A DNA stretch of 34,574 nucleotides from Bacteroidota bacterium (GTDB lineage: Bacteria; Bacteroidota; Ignavibacteria; SZUA-365): positions 1 through 34,574 of the forward strand of contig JARYLZ010000027.1 of assembly GCA_029907355.1 (NCBI GenBank), read 5' to 3'. The position numbers and the translations under genes are program-made. Positions 24,620-32,787 of this stretch are shown here, one piece after another. The first letter of the stretch is position 1. Each line of letters begins with the position of its first letter. The notes beneath the pieces were generated by a model. That model worked only from the letters and a program-made list of their open reading frames with translations, did not search any database and was not told the DNA's origin.

Positions 24620-25801
24620 TCATTTCATGCACCGGATGAGCGAATAATTGAAGAAGCCGTCCCAACGGACGAATGCAAAGACAAAGCCCGCCGCGAAAGC
24701 GGAACGAGGCGGGCGGAACGAGACGTTCCCTCCCGAAGAGGCTTCTTTCACCTCTTGGTGGAGGATACGCCCCGAAACGTCGGCGATCGTCAGCATGACC
24801 TCGTCCCCCACTCCCCCATCCTTGCGATGCGCGTGGATGAGGGGATCCGAGGCGGAAACCATCGCGGGGTAGATCGTGATTCCTGCGTCGCGCGGCGAGA
24901 GAACGGGCAGCCAACCGTCCCTTTCCTCCTTCCCCATCTTGGCGAGTATGTTCTCGGCCACGGCCTCAACATCCTTTTGGAACGAGTCCCAATCGTCGAT
25001 CATCAACGTCGACAACCGTTCATACGATTGAAAGCGGACATACAGGGCGCGATTTCGGTACCGGTCCCCCTCCACGGGAATGACCGACGCCGACAAACGG
25101 CATCGAACGGGTCGCCCGATAACGTTCTCTCCGGGTTCACGCATGAGGAGAAAAGGGTACTCGCCGGACGAAGGAGAGGTTTGTTCGAGTGTCCGCCGGG
25201 CGAGAACGAGAACGAAATCCTCCCAGTTCGAGCAAGGTGGGATCACGATCCGATCGAGCGTTTCGAGAAGCGTGCCGCTCTGCGCATCGATCAGTTCGAT
25301 CGAGAACAGCACGGTGTCCGTCGTGTTCATCTCCGCAGCCCCCTGCGCGATGTCCACAGCCGACCCGTCTTCCCGGACGACGGGGAAGCGGAATCCGAAA
25401 TCGCGGAACATGACGAGCCTCCTATCACGACCCAAGGTGAACGGGACGGTGACGATGGCGTTGGCGTACTCGTCGGAGTTATGGCGATAGAGCGGGAGGT
25501 ACGGTGTCTCACGCTGGGTGGAGAGGGGGTGATCCCAGCGTATCTCCTCTCGCGCTTGCCCTTTCGTCTCGACGGCCACTTCGCCGGCGAGAAGGCGAAG
25601 TGCGACGCTCGGGTAGAATTGGGCGACATCGGCATACGTCGACCATGATTCCCCCGTGGCGGTTTTCAGGCCCGTGACGTCGCTCGGGTCACCGAAAGCT
25701 TCTCGAGGCCATACCTGGGCTGTCGCGACCAGAATCGAACATGCCGAAAAAGCCGCAAGGAAAGCGAAGACCGACAATCCGCTCATTTTTCGTGTACACA
25801 T
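24620..25801 (-). CDS. Secreted protein with a divergent type IX sorting-like C-terminus
   Basis: The 393-residue protein begins with a signal peptide (MCTRKMSGLSVFAFLAAFSACSILVATAQ, cleavage near residue 28). The middle is beta-rich with no family I recognise, and holds phrases such as TVPFTLGRDRRLVMFRDFG. The last 80 residues resemble a type IX (Por) C-terminal sorting domain: IYPAMVSA in place of YPNPVS, then VMLTIADVSGRILHQ, GNVSFRPP, and AAGFVFAFVRWDGFFNYSLI. The match is imperfect, notably the missing second Pro-Asn-Pro pattern and an unusual RCMK end. The ATG at 25801 has an AGGGAGA Shine-Dalgarno about 7 nt upstream. It is probably exported together with the small cysteine-rich protein encoded next. 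Confidence 0.75.
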   Translation of the reverse strand: MCTRKMSGLSVFAFLAAFSACSILVATAQVWPREAFGDPSDVTGLKTATGESWSTYADVAQFYPSVALRLLAGEVAVETKGQAREEIRWDHPLSTQRETPYLPLYRHNSDEYANAIVTVPFTLGRDRRLVMFRDFGFRFPVVREDGSAVDIAQGAAEMNTTDTVLFSIELIDAQSGTLLETLDRIVIPPCSNWEDFVLVLARRTLEQTSPSSGEYPFLLMREPGENVIGRPVRCRLSASVIPVEGDRYRNRALYVRFQSYERLSTLMIDDWDSFQKDVEAVAENILAKMGKEERDGWLPVLSPRDAGITIYPAMVSASDPLIHAHRKDGGVGDEVMLTIADVSGRILHQEVKEASSGGNVSFRPPRSAFAAGFVFAFVRWDGFFNYSLIRCMK

Positions 25802-26060
25802 GATGGTTCTCCCTGAATTGTTTTATTGAAAAACAGGAACGAAACCGCCCGGAACCACGGGCGGCGGCCGGTGTTATTCGATGGCTTTCCCTTGAATCCC
25901 TCCCTTGCTGATGAACCCGAAATGGAACGATGACGAGCCAGCCCATGCAGCGGCGCATGGCGGGTTGCTATTACGATTGGGAACGTTCTCATGTTCCCCC
26001 ATACTCACGGGATAGTGCGGAAGAACACCGGTCCATGAGGGGAGGACTTCAGGAAAATGT
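25802..26060. other. Divergent intergenic region with a leader hairpin
   Basis: This stretch has no supported gene. On the minus strand, upstream of the secreted-protein gene, CCGCCC (25859-25864) pairs with GGGCGG (25845-25850) around an 8-nt loop and is followed by the T-rich TTTCGTTCCTGTTTTTC. That has the form of an intrinsic terminator placed about 45 nt before the ATG, which suggests a leader attenuator or the end of a small transcript. I could not find its promoter. Confidence 0.4.
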
Positions 26061-26091
26061 TTTGCGCATCCTCGGATTCTTGCTACTTTTA
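26061..26091 (+). promoter_or_regulatory. Promoter of the rmlB-wecC-wecB operon
   Basis: TTTG (26061-26064), a 19-nt spacer and TACTTTTA (26084-26091) match the consensus with 7 of 8 in the -7 box. The transcription start would be near 26098, which places the ATG at 26096 out of the message and supports 26117 as the rmlB start. Confidence 0.65.
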
Positions 26092-26116
26092 ACGATTGAA
26101 CCGCTCTGTTTCGCGG

Positions 26117-27160
26117 ATGAGCATTCACTCGAAGACCCCCACCAGGAAACTCACGAACGTACTCGTCACCGGAGGTGCCGGTTTCATCGGCAGCGCCTTC
26201 GTGCGGGCCGCCGTCGGCGAGCACTGGTTCCCGGGAAAGGTGGTTGTTCTCGACGCCTTGACGTACGCCGGGAATTTCGAGAACATCGCCGATTTCGCCG
26301 ACGCCCTCACCTTCATCCATGGGGATATCTGCGACGCAGACATGGTCGAAAAGACGATCTCGACCCACCAAATCGATACCGTCGTCCACTTCGCCGCCGA
26401 ATCCCACGTGGACCGCAGCATTCTCGGGCCCATGGTCTTCACGCGAACGAACGTGCTCGGCACGCACACATTGCTCGAGATGTCCCGGAGACTCGGCGTC
26501 CGGTTGTTCCTGCACATATCGACGGACGAGGTGTACGGGTCGCTGGGAGAAGAAGGGTCGTTCACTGAGTTGTCCCCTCTCAACCCCACGAGCCCATACG
26601 CGGCGAGCAAAGCCGCTGCCGACCTGATGGTCTTGGCGTACGCGCGGACATACGGTTTCCCCGCCATCGTGACACGCTGTTCCAACAATTACGGACCATA
26701 CCAGTTCCCGGAGAAGCTGATTCCCCTCATGATCATCCATGCCCTCCGCGGCATGGAACTGCCCGTATACGGGGACGGGATGAATATCCGCGATTGGATC
26801 CACACGCGCGATCACGTCGGCGCTTTGCGGTGTATCCTCTCGTCGGGAAGGGAGGGCGAGATCTACAACATCGGCGGGGGCAACCAGCGGCGGAACATCG
26901 ATATCGTCCGTGCCATTCTCCGGTATCTCGGGAAACCCGAGTCCCTCGTCCGCTTCGTGTCCGACCGGCCCGGGCACGACCGCCGCTACGCCGTCGATTC
27001 CGCCAAACTCGCTTCCGAACTCGGCTGGCGCCCCGTCGTCCCGTTCGAGGAAGGGCTCAGGGAAACAATCGAGTGGTACGTGCGGAACGAACCATGGTGG
27101 CGACGCGTGATGGACGGTGAATACCAGGAATACTATACACGACAGTATCTCAAGCGTTAA
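26117..27160 (+). CDS. rmlB: dTDP-glucose 4,6-dehydratase
   Basis: The 347-residue extended short-chain dehydrogenase converts dTDP-glucose to dTDP-4-keto-6-deoxyglucose. It shows the NAD-binding TGGAGFIG, the catalytic Thr-Asp-Glu in HISTDEVYGS, the Tyr-x3-Lys in SPYAASKAAAD, and the substrate-side NNYGPYQFPEKLIPLMI, GDGMNIRDWIHTRDH and GHDRRYAVDSAKL blocks. These are specific to RmlB rather than to UDP-glucose epimerases. RmlA, C and D are not nearby, so the product could feed rhamnose or another deoxysugar. It is the first gene of a surface-polysaccharide nucleotide-sugar operon. ATGs at 26096 and 26117 compete; the promoter favours 26117. Confidence 0.93.
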   Translation: MSIHSKTPTRKLTNVLVTGGAGFIGSAFVRAAVGEHWFPGKVVVLDALTYAGNFENIADFADALTFIHGDICDADMVEKTISTHQIDTVVHFAAESHVDRSILGPMVFTRTNVLGTHTLLEMSRRLGVRLFLHISTDEVYGSLGEEGSFTELSPLNPTSPYAASKAAADLMVLAYARTYGFPAIVTRCSNNYGPYQFPEKLIPLMIIHALRGMELPVYGDGMNIRDWIHTRDHVGALRCILSSGREGEIYNIGGGNQRRNIDIVRAILRYLGKPESLVRFVSDRPGHDRRYAVDSAKLASELGWRPVVPFEEGLRETIEWYVRNEPWWRRVMDGEYQEYYTRQYLKR

Positions 27161-27182
27161 CGATCTTCCCAACGAGGACAAC

Positions 27183-28505
27183 GTGAAACTCCAGGAAAAA
27201 CTCCGCTCCGGACGGTTCTCCGTCGGCGTCGTCGGGCTGGGGTATGTCGGCCTCCCCCTGGCGGTCGAGTACGCCAAAGCAGGCTTCCCCACTGTCGGTA
27301 TCGACGTGGACACGGAAAAGGTCAAAGCCGTCAACCTCGGTCGGAATTACATCGACGATGTCGACGACGACGATCTGCGCGCGGTGACATCCTCGAGGAC
27401 GCTCCGCGCGGAAGCGCATTACCGGAGCATCCCCGATCTCGACGTCGTGTTCATCTGCGTCCCGACGCCCTTTACCGAGTACAAAGACCCGGACATCCGC
27501 TACATACTCGACGCTGCCCGCGGCATCGCGTCGGGCTTGAGGAAAGGGCACGTCATCATCCTGAAGAGCACGACGTTCCCGAACACGACCGAGGGGTACG
27601 TCCTCCCTATCCTGCAGGAGCGGGGGCTTACCGTGGGCCGCGATTACCACCTCGCGTTCTCCCCCGAGCGCATCGACCCGGGAAACAAGCTGTTCACGAC
27701 GCGGAACACCCCGGTCGTCGTGGGAGGCGTCACACCGACATGCACGCGGATGGCCGCCCTGGCCAGCGGGCGTGTCATCGAAAAAGTGGTGACCGTCTCC
27801 AACCCCAAGGTCGCGGAAATGGAGAAGCTGCTCGAGAACATTTTCCGCAGCGTGAACATCGCCCTCGTGAACGAGATGGCGCTCCTCTGCGACCGTATGG
27901 GCGGCATCGATGTGTGGGAAGTGGTGGAAGCGGCGAAAACGAAACCGTTCGGATTCATGCCGTTTTACCCCGGCCCGGGGATCGGAGGGCACTGCATCCT
28001 CATCGACCCGTACTACCTATCCTGGGCAGCGCGGAAGCACGATTTCCAGACGAACTTCATCACACTCGCGGCGGAGACGAACGAGAACATGCCCTTCTAC
28101 GTGAAGAACATGATCTACCGCGTCTTCAGCATGACCGAAGTGCCCCTCCGCAATGCCCGCATCCTCATGCTCGGCGTCGCGTTCAAGCGGGACGTCGACG
28201 ACACACGCCACTCCCCGGCCCTCCGCGTCATGGAACTCCTCCTCGAGGACGGTATCCGGAACATCCGGTACAACGATCCGCACGTTCCCCAAATCACGGT
28301 GAACGGCCGCACATTCCGCTCTTCGCGCTTGACGCCGAAACTCCTCTCACACACCGACTGCGTGGTCATCACGACGGATCACAGCTCATACGATTACGGG
28401 ATGATCGTCCGACACGCACATCGCATCATCGACACGCGGAACGCGACCCGCAACGTCCGGGGATCGAAACGGCACGTCCACGTTCTCGGCAGCGGGAAAT
28501 TCTAA
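27183..28505 (+). CDS. UDP-N-acetylhexosamine 6-dehydrogenase (WbpA/WecC type)
   Basis: The 440-residue enzyme oxidises C6 of a UDP-N-acetylhexosamine to the uronic acid using NAD. It has the Rossmann motif VGVVGLGYVGLPLA, SPERIDPGN, the central helix EMEKLLENIFRSVNIALVNE, and the catalytic cysteine in GPGIGGHCILIDPYYL. The SPER-DPGN and TKPFGFMPFYPGPG blocks are closer to the WbpA (UDP-GlcNAc dehydrogenase) branch, while the adjacent epimerase would suit a WecC (UDP-ManNAc) role, so the substrate is open. The start is set at GTG 27183, with GAGGA just upstream; an ATG at 27117 would overlap rmlB by 44 nt and add 22 residues with no family match. It abuts wecB exactly. Confidence 0.88.
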   Translation: MKLQEKLRSGRFSVGVVGLGYVGLPLAVEYAKAGFPTVGIDVDTEKVKAVNLGRNYIDDVDDDDLRAVTSSRTLRAEAHYRSIPDLDVVFICVPTPFTEYKDPDIRYILDAARGIASGLRKGHVIILKSTTFPNTTEGYVLPILQERGLTVGRDYHLAFSPERIDPGNKLFTTRNTPVVVGGVTPTCTRMAALASGRVIEKVVTVSNPKVAEMEKLLENIFRSVNIALVNEMALLCDRMGGIDVWEVVEAAKTKPFGFMPFYPGPGIGGHCILIDPYYLSWAARKHDFQTNFITLAAETNENMPFYVKNMIYRVFSMTEVPLRNARILMLGVAFKRDVDDTRHSPALRVMELLLEDGIRNIRYNDPHVPQITVNGRTFRSSRLTPKLLSHTDCVVITTDHSSYDYGMIVRHAHRIIDTRNATRNVRGSKRHVHVLGSGKF

Positions 28506-29627
28506 GTGCGCACGTTCGTAACCGTCGTCGGCGCGCGGCCCAATTTCATGAAAGCCGCGCCGTTGCACCGCGCCTTCCAGGCCTACGCGGAGCACATCCG
28601 CCACCTCATCGTGCATACCGGCCAGCACTACGACACGAACATGTCCGACGTCTTCTTCACCGAGCTCGAACTGCCCGAGCCGGACCTTTACCTCGGCGTG
28701 GGTTCGGGGTCCCACGCCGAACAAACGGCCCGGATCATGACGGCCTTCGAGCGCGTGCTCCTCGAGATGCACCCGGACCTCGTCATCGTCGTGGGCGACG
28801 TCAATTCCACGCTCGCGTGCGCCGTGACGGCGGCGAAGCTCATGATCCCCATCGCCCACGTCGAAGCGGGCCTCAGGAGCTTCGACCGGAGCATGCCGGA
28901 GGAGATCAACCGCATCGTCACGGACATCCTCTCGGATTACCTCTTCGTCACGGAGAAAGCGGGCATGATCAACTTGGCGCGGGAAGGCGTCCCGGCGGAT
29001 AAGGTGCATTTCGTCGGGGATGTCATGATCGATTCCCTCGTGCGATACCGAGAACGCGCCCGCGCCACGCGCGTTCTCGAGTCGTTCGGCCTCTCCCCGC
29101 GGGGGTACGCCCTCGTCACCCTTCACCGCCCCTCGAACGTCGACGAGCCGGACCGCCTCCGCCGCGTCCTCGCGGTGTTCGAAGCCCTGGAAAACGAGAC
29201 GCGCATCGTCTTCCCCGTGCACCCACGCACGCGCACCCGCATGGACGAGTCGGGGCTCGGGAAACGCTTCGGCACTCTTCCCCACGTAACGCTCTGCGAA
29301 CCGCTGGGATACTTGCAGTTCCTCGCCCTCATGGACGACGCCGCACTGGTCATGACGGATTCCGGCGGAATACAGGAAGAAACCTCCTTCCTCGGCGTCC
29401 CATGCCTGACACTGAGGGAGAACACGGAACGCCCCGTGACGATCGAACTGGGGACCAATCGCCTCTGCGGCCTCGACGTCGACTGCATCGTTTCCCTCGC
29501 GCGGGAAATCCTCGCGGGAAAAGTCAAGCCGCATACCCTTCCTCCCCTCTGGGACGGGCATGCCGCCGAACGCATCGCCGCCGTCCTCGCTGCGGCATTC
29601 GGTGTACCACGAGCCGGCACAAACTGA
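28506..29627 (+). CDS. wecB: UDP-N-acetylglucosamine 2-epimerase (non-hydrolysing)
   Basis: The 373-residue enzyme interconverts UDP-GlcNAc and UDP-ManNAc. Family residues are visible: VVGARPNFMKAAPL at the start, HTGQHYD, Asp98 in VVGDVNSTLA, Glu120 in HVEAGLRSFD, Glu132/133 in MPEEINR, His207 in VTLHRPSNVD, and the UDP-binding TDSGGIQEET followed by RENTERPVT. It starts at a GTG that directly follows the dehydrogenase stop codon with no gap, which implies coupled translation. With the dehydrogenase upstream, the pair could make UDP-ManNAc uronic acid for a surface glycan. Confidence 0.95.
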   Translation: MRTFVTVVGARPNFMKAAPLHRAFQAYAEHIRHLIVHTGQHYDTNMSDVFFTELELPEPDLYLGVGSGSHAEQTARIMTAFERVLLEMHPDLVIVVGDVNSTLACAVTAAKLMIPIAHVEAGLRSFDRSMPEEINRIVTDILSDYLFVTEKAGMINLAREGVPADKVHFVGDVMIDSLVRYRERARATRVLESFGLSPRGYALVTLHRPSNVDEPDRLRRVLAVFEALENETRIVFPVHPRTRTRMDESGLGKRFGTLPHVTLCEPLGYLQFLALMDDAALVMTDSGGIQEETSFLGVPCLTLRENTERPVTIELGTNRLCGLDVDCIVSLAREILAGKVKPHTLPPLWDGHAAERIAAVLAAAFGVPRAGTN

Positions 29628-30711
29628 GCGCCTCCCACCGTCGAGTCCCCACTGCGATTCACCCCCTTACGGTTCTCAGGGGAATTGGAAATGCATCTCC
29701 GCATATCCGGCATTTCATCCGTCGGGCTTTCCTGGATCGGTCTCCTGGGGAATGGGAGCCGATGGCGATTTCTTTAATCCGGGCTTGATGCGAAAGGATG
29801 GGAGAGTGCTCCCGATCGGACGACGCGAGATCGTCCTTGACGAAACCGCAGTCGAGAGGAACCATGGTGTTCTTCCCGTGAAGACGCCCTTTCTCGAGTT
29901 TCGACGAAGACACCTCGCCGCTTTGCGAGCCCGTCGTAAGCCCATGACCGGCAAACGATAGACCCCTTCTCCGATGATCCCCTCCCGAGGAAACGTCCTT
30001 CGTCTCAGAAAAACGGGGAGAAGGACGGTTCGCGTCTCTCTCTTCATCCTGCGAACCATCTCCCCTTCCAGCCGGGTATATGATTCCTTTCGGCGGCGCA
30101 CGACTCTGCCGATGTTTGGGCGTCGTGATGGGATTCATTCCGTAGCAGGCTGGGAAGCAGCAACCGCCAGAAACCCATGGGTCGTCGTGTCACCCATTCC
30201 CCTGCATCATGCTCCGTCGCTCTCATGCACCTACCGATATTGAACGGAGGGTTTCCGAGCTTCCGGAGGAGCGCCAACCCGATCGTGGTGCGGCTTCACC
30301 ATGCACGGCCAATGCCGCTCTGCGATTTCGGACAAGCCGGAGGTATCCTGGTCTTTATCGGCGTTCAACAGCGGAAAGGGGGACGAAACGGCTCACCCGT
30401 GAATATCAGAACCCTCACGACCATCGAAATCTCTGCGGAGCCGAGAGCACAGATGGTCGGTCGTGGGAAAGTCTCCGCTTTCGAACCGAGGAGAACACAG
30501 GGAACTTTTCCTGTCATCACCGGCGGGTCCCGTCACTCGCCCACGGCTCGGTCGCGAATTCCGGCTGTCGAGTGTCCAAACCGTCAACAGCCGTTTCCCC
30601 GCATGTCTCACATCATGGTCCGCTCCCTTCGAGACCGTGCATCGTTCCCTTCATGCCGGACGCGGACGCGATCCCGTCCTCCCAGCACGTGCGTTGCAGG
30701 GGCTCGTCCGC
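29628..30711. other. Gene-poor spacer of about 1.1 kb
   Basis: I see no convincing gene here. A plus-strand frame ending at 29961 (from ATG 29752 or 29788, 57-69 residues, MRKDGRVLPIGRRE...) looks faintly protein-like but has no family, no Shine-Dalgarno and weak codon bias. Inverted repeats are CGTCCTTC/GAAGGACG (29994-30027, 8 bp, 18-nt loop) and CGACCATC/GATGGTCG (30418-30459, 8 bp) with an inner CTCT/AGAG pairing. No match to RNase P RNA, SRP RNA or tmRNA core motifs was noticed. Confidence 0.45.
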
Positions 30712-31269
30712 TCACGAACGACCGGGTTTCCACTTGATGCTGCAGCCCATCGACGGGACCTGCTCGATGGAGATCTCCCGCCCTGCCAAAAGATCGTCGA
30801 GGACCGTTTCCAGATCGCGTCGCGTCACCTTGTCGGGTTCCTTCCAATTGTCATCGATTCGCCCATTGTAACGCAGGCGCCTGTCGCGATCGAAAACGAA
30901 GATATCGGGGGTGCATGCCGCATTGTAGGCGCGGGCGACTTCCTGCGTCTCGTCGCGAAGGTAGGGGAATGGATACCGCTTCTTTTTCGCTCGGGCCACC
31001 ATGTTCTCGAACGAGTCCTCGGGGTACGCATCGGCATCGTTCGGGTTGATGAGCACGAAGCGAACGCGCGGCGCCTTGCGTTTTTGGAGTTCGATGAGCC
31101 GATCTTCGCTCGCCACGGCGTACGGGCAATGGTTGCACGAGAACACCACGACGAGGATGTCGGCGTCGTCGAACGACGCGAGCGAGTATGTCTTCCCGTC
31201 GACACCGGGCAGCTTGAAATCAGGGGCGGGAGTGCCCAGCGGCATGCCGAGCGAATATGCGAGTGCCAT
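30712..31269 (-). CDS. Thioredoxin-fold peroxiredoxin-like protein (PRX-like1 type)
   Basis: The 185-residue cytoplasmic protein belongs to the redoxin/AhpC-TSA-like group with a CxxC centre: FSCNHCPYAVASEDRL, with the motif C-N-H-C. It also has the opening GTPAPDFKLPGVDGK, LINPNDADAYPEDS in the middle, YNAACTPDIFVFD carrying the cis-proline, and the C-terminal SMGCSIKWK that marks this subgroup. It has no signal peptide. The role is likely thiol redox chemistry or peroxide reduction; the substrate is unknown. A strong AAGGAGGG Shine-Dalgarno precedes the ATG by 6 nt and the promoter lies just above. It is monocistronic. Confidence 0.9.
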   Translation of the reverse strand: MALAYSLGMPLGTPAPDFKLPGVDGKTYSLASFDDADILVVVFSCNHCPYAVASEDRLIELQKRKAPRVRFVLINPNDADAYPEDSFENMVARAKKKRYPFPYLRDETQEVARAYNAACTPDIFVFDRDRRLRYNGRIDDNWKEPDKVTRRDLETVLDDLLAGREISIEQVPSMGCSIKWKPGRS

Positions 31270-31290
31270 CGAATTCCCTCCTTTTCCCTG

Positions 31291-31321
31291 CGAAAATAAC
31301 CATGCCGAAGGGGTGCTCCAA
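31291..31321 (-). promoter_or_regulatory. Promoter of the peroxiredoxin-like gene
   Basis: On the minus strand TTG (31319-31321), a 20-nt spacer and TATTTTCG (31291-31298) match the consensus with 7 of 8 in the -7 box. The leader before the ATG at 31269 would be about 15 nt and contains the Shine-Dalgarno site. Confidence 0.55.
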
Positions 31322-31432
31322 CGAGTGGTCGACCGAACCGCGACCGCTCCTTCCTGCCGCCGCTATGGAAAAGCTTCCCACATCGGCACGGCTGTGATCC
31401 GGCTCGGTCCGTGTTTTCATGTTGTGCCGGCG

Positions 31433-31440
31433 TATTTTTA
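31433..31440 (+). promoter_or_regulatory. Candidate -7 box for the pterin-binding protein gene
   Basis: TATTTTTA is a 7-of-8 match to TAnnTTTG, but the base pattern 19 nt upstream (CGTG) is a poor -33 box. If it is used, transcription begins near 31447. Confidence 0.3.
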
Positions 31441-31511
31441 TTCATGCGCCTCACAGAGGAAAAAGAAAGACATCACCGGCCGGGAAATTCAACAGCTGAC
31501 GGCGCAACGGC

Positions 31512-32594
31512 ATGTCGGTATCCCCCCAACATACGGTATACGGCGGCGAGACTTCGCCATCGATGATGATCCCCCGGACCTATCACCACCCTCGGCGCAA
31601 GGGCGACGAGTGCAAGGCTGAAGAATCGGCGAGGACGGACTCTCCGGCCGCTCCGGCAGCGGAATGGCCGGGTGTGCACCGAGGACGACTGTCGGAAATG
31701 GAAGATCCGCGGAACCTGCCTTTCCCGTCACACGGCGCCGACGACCATACGCTCCTCGTCGGCGAGCGATGCAACACCGACGGCTCGAAGCGTTTTCGCG
31801 CGCTTTTCCTTGCAAGGGATTTCGAGGGGATTGCGGAGATCTCCGCCCGACAGGTTCGGGAAGGTGCGCAGATGCTCGACGTGCGCGTATCCATCCCCGG
31901 CCGCAACGAACGGGAGGATGTGTCGGAAATCGTCCGCTTCCTCCGCACCCGTGTCGGTGTCCCGCTGATGATCGACACGACGGAGCCCGAAGCAGCGGAG
32001 GCAGCGCTCGCCGACGAGGGGGAGAACATGATCATCAATTCGGTGGATTTCGCCGACGGGGAAAAGCGCGTGGAGGAATTCCTGCGGCTCTGCCGCCGTT
32101 ACGGTTCTTCGCTCGTAACACTGACTATCGACGAGGACGGGCCCGCCGTGACCGTGGAGCGGAAACGTTCCATCGTACGCCGCATGCGTGAGCATGCGCG
32201 GCGCCTGGGGGTCGACGACGATCGGCTCATCTTCGACCCTCTCGTTTTCGCTCTCGTGTCCTTTAGCGAACAGGCAGACGCGGCGGCGACCGAGACGTTG
32301 GAAGCCGTGAGGTGGATCAAGGAGCGGTTTCCCCGATGCCGGACCTGCCTCGGCGTCTCGAATGTTTCCCACGGTCTCGCGCCCCAGGTACGTGGAGTTT
32401 TCGAAACCGTTTTCCTCCGGCATGCCTCCGCGGCGGGACTCGATCTCGCGATCGTGAACACCCGGAGGCTTAAGACCGCCCCATGGGTCGGGGAGCGCGT
32501 TCGCGAGACGGCGGAGCATATCCTCTTCGGCGGCATGGACCGGACGGAAGCGCTCCCGCTTCTCAGAAGCCCCGATCTCTTTACGGCAGGGTGA
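31512..32594 (+). CDS. Stand-alone pterin-binding domain protein (MetH/MtrH-like)
   Basis: The conserved part (residues about 78-345) matches the pterin-binding TIM-barrel domain of cobalamin-dependent methionine synthase and related methyltetrahydrofolate methyltransferases: LLVGERCNTDGSKRF, the barrel strand with GAQMLDVRVSIPGRNE, VPLMIDTTEPEAAEAAL, NMIINSVDFADGEKR, DRLIFDPLVFAL, and CLGVSNVSHGLAPQVR. The homocysteine-binding, B12-binding and reactivation domains of MetH are all missing, so it probably passes a methyl group between a pterin and a separate corrinoid protein, as MtrH or AcsE do. No corrinoid protein is nearby. The first 62 residues have no family match; an ATG at 31698 would remove them and is a serious alternative start. 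Confidence 0.8.
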   Translation: MSVSPQHTVYGGETSPSMMIPRTYHHPRRKGDECKAEESARTDSPAAPAAEWPGVHRGRLSEMEDPRNLPFPSHGADDHTLLVGERCNTDGSKRFRALFLARDFEGIAEISARQVREGAQMLDVRVSIPGRNEREDVSEIVRFLRTRVGVPLMIDTTEPEAAEAALADEGENMIINSVDFADGEKRVEEFLRLCRRYGSSLVTLTIDEDGPAVTVERKRSIVRRMREHARRLGVDDDRLIFDPLVFALVSFSEQADAAATETLEAVRWIKERFPRCRTCLGVSNVSHGLAPQVRGVFETVFLRHASAAGLDLAIVNTRRLKTAPWVGERVRETAEHILFGGMDRTEALPLLRSPDLFTAG

Positions 32595-32787
32595 CCACCG
32601 TGTATGCGCGCACTCCGTCCCGATACCCCTCTCCCGCTACCCCTTATCCCGACGAGGCCTGCACGTTCGCCCAAATCTGTCCTCGACGATGTTTCCCTTT
32701 CTTTGCATGCAATTCTTCCTTTCATTTCGTATGTTCACGGGTGATCCATCACGCGCCCATCCATCATTGCACGAGCGGAATCCCGTC

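Noticed and set aside
23912-25648. 578-codon plus-strand frame
   Set aside because: I considered it seriously because the minus-strand genes here are orphans. The minus frames carry signal peptides, Shine-Dalgarno sites and a sorting-like C-terminus, while this one is Arg/Asp/His-rich without any domain.
25874-27334. 486-codon minus-strand frame
   Set aside because: It is a shadow of rmlB, whose motifs are complete.
29752-29961. Possible small plus-strand gene of 57-69 residues
   Set aside because: The sequence is faintly protein-like but has no Shine-Dalgarno, no promoter match and poor third-position bias.
29659-30138. 159-codon minus-strand frame in the second spacer
   Set aside because: There is no codon bias, no family and no start signals; it overlaps the weak plus-strand frame ending at 29961, and neither is convincing.
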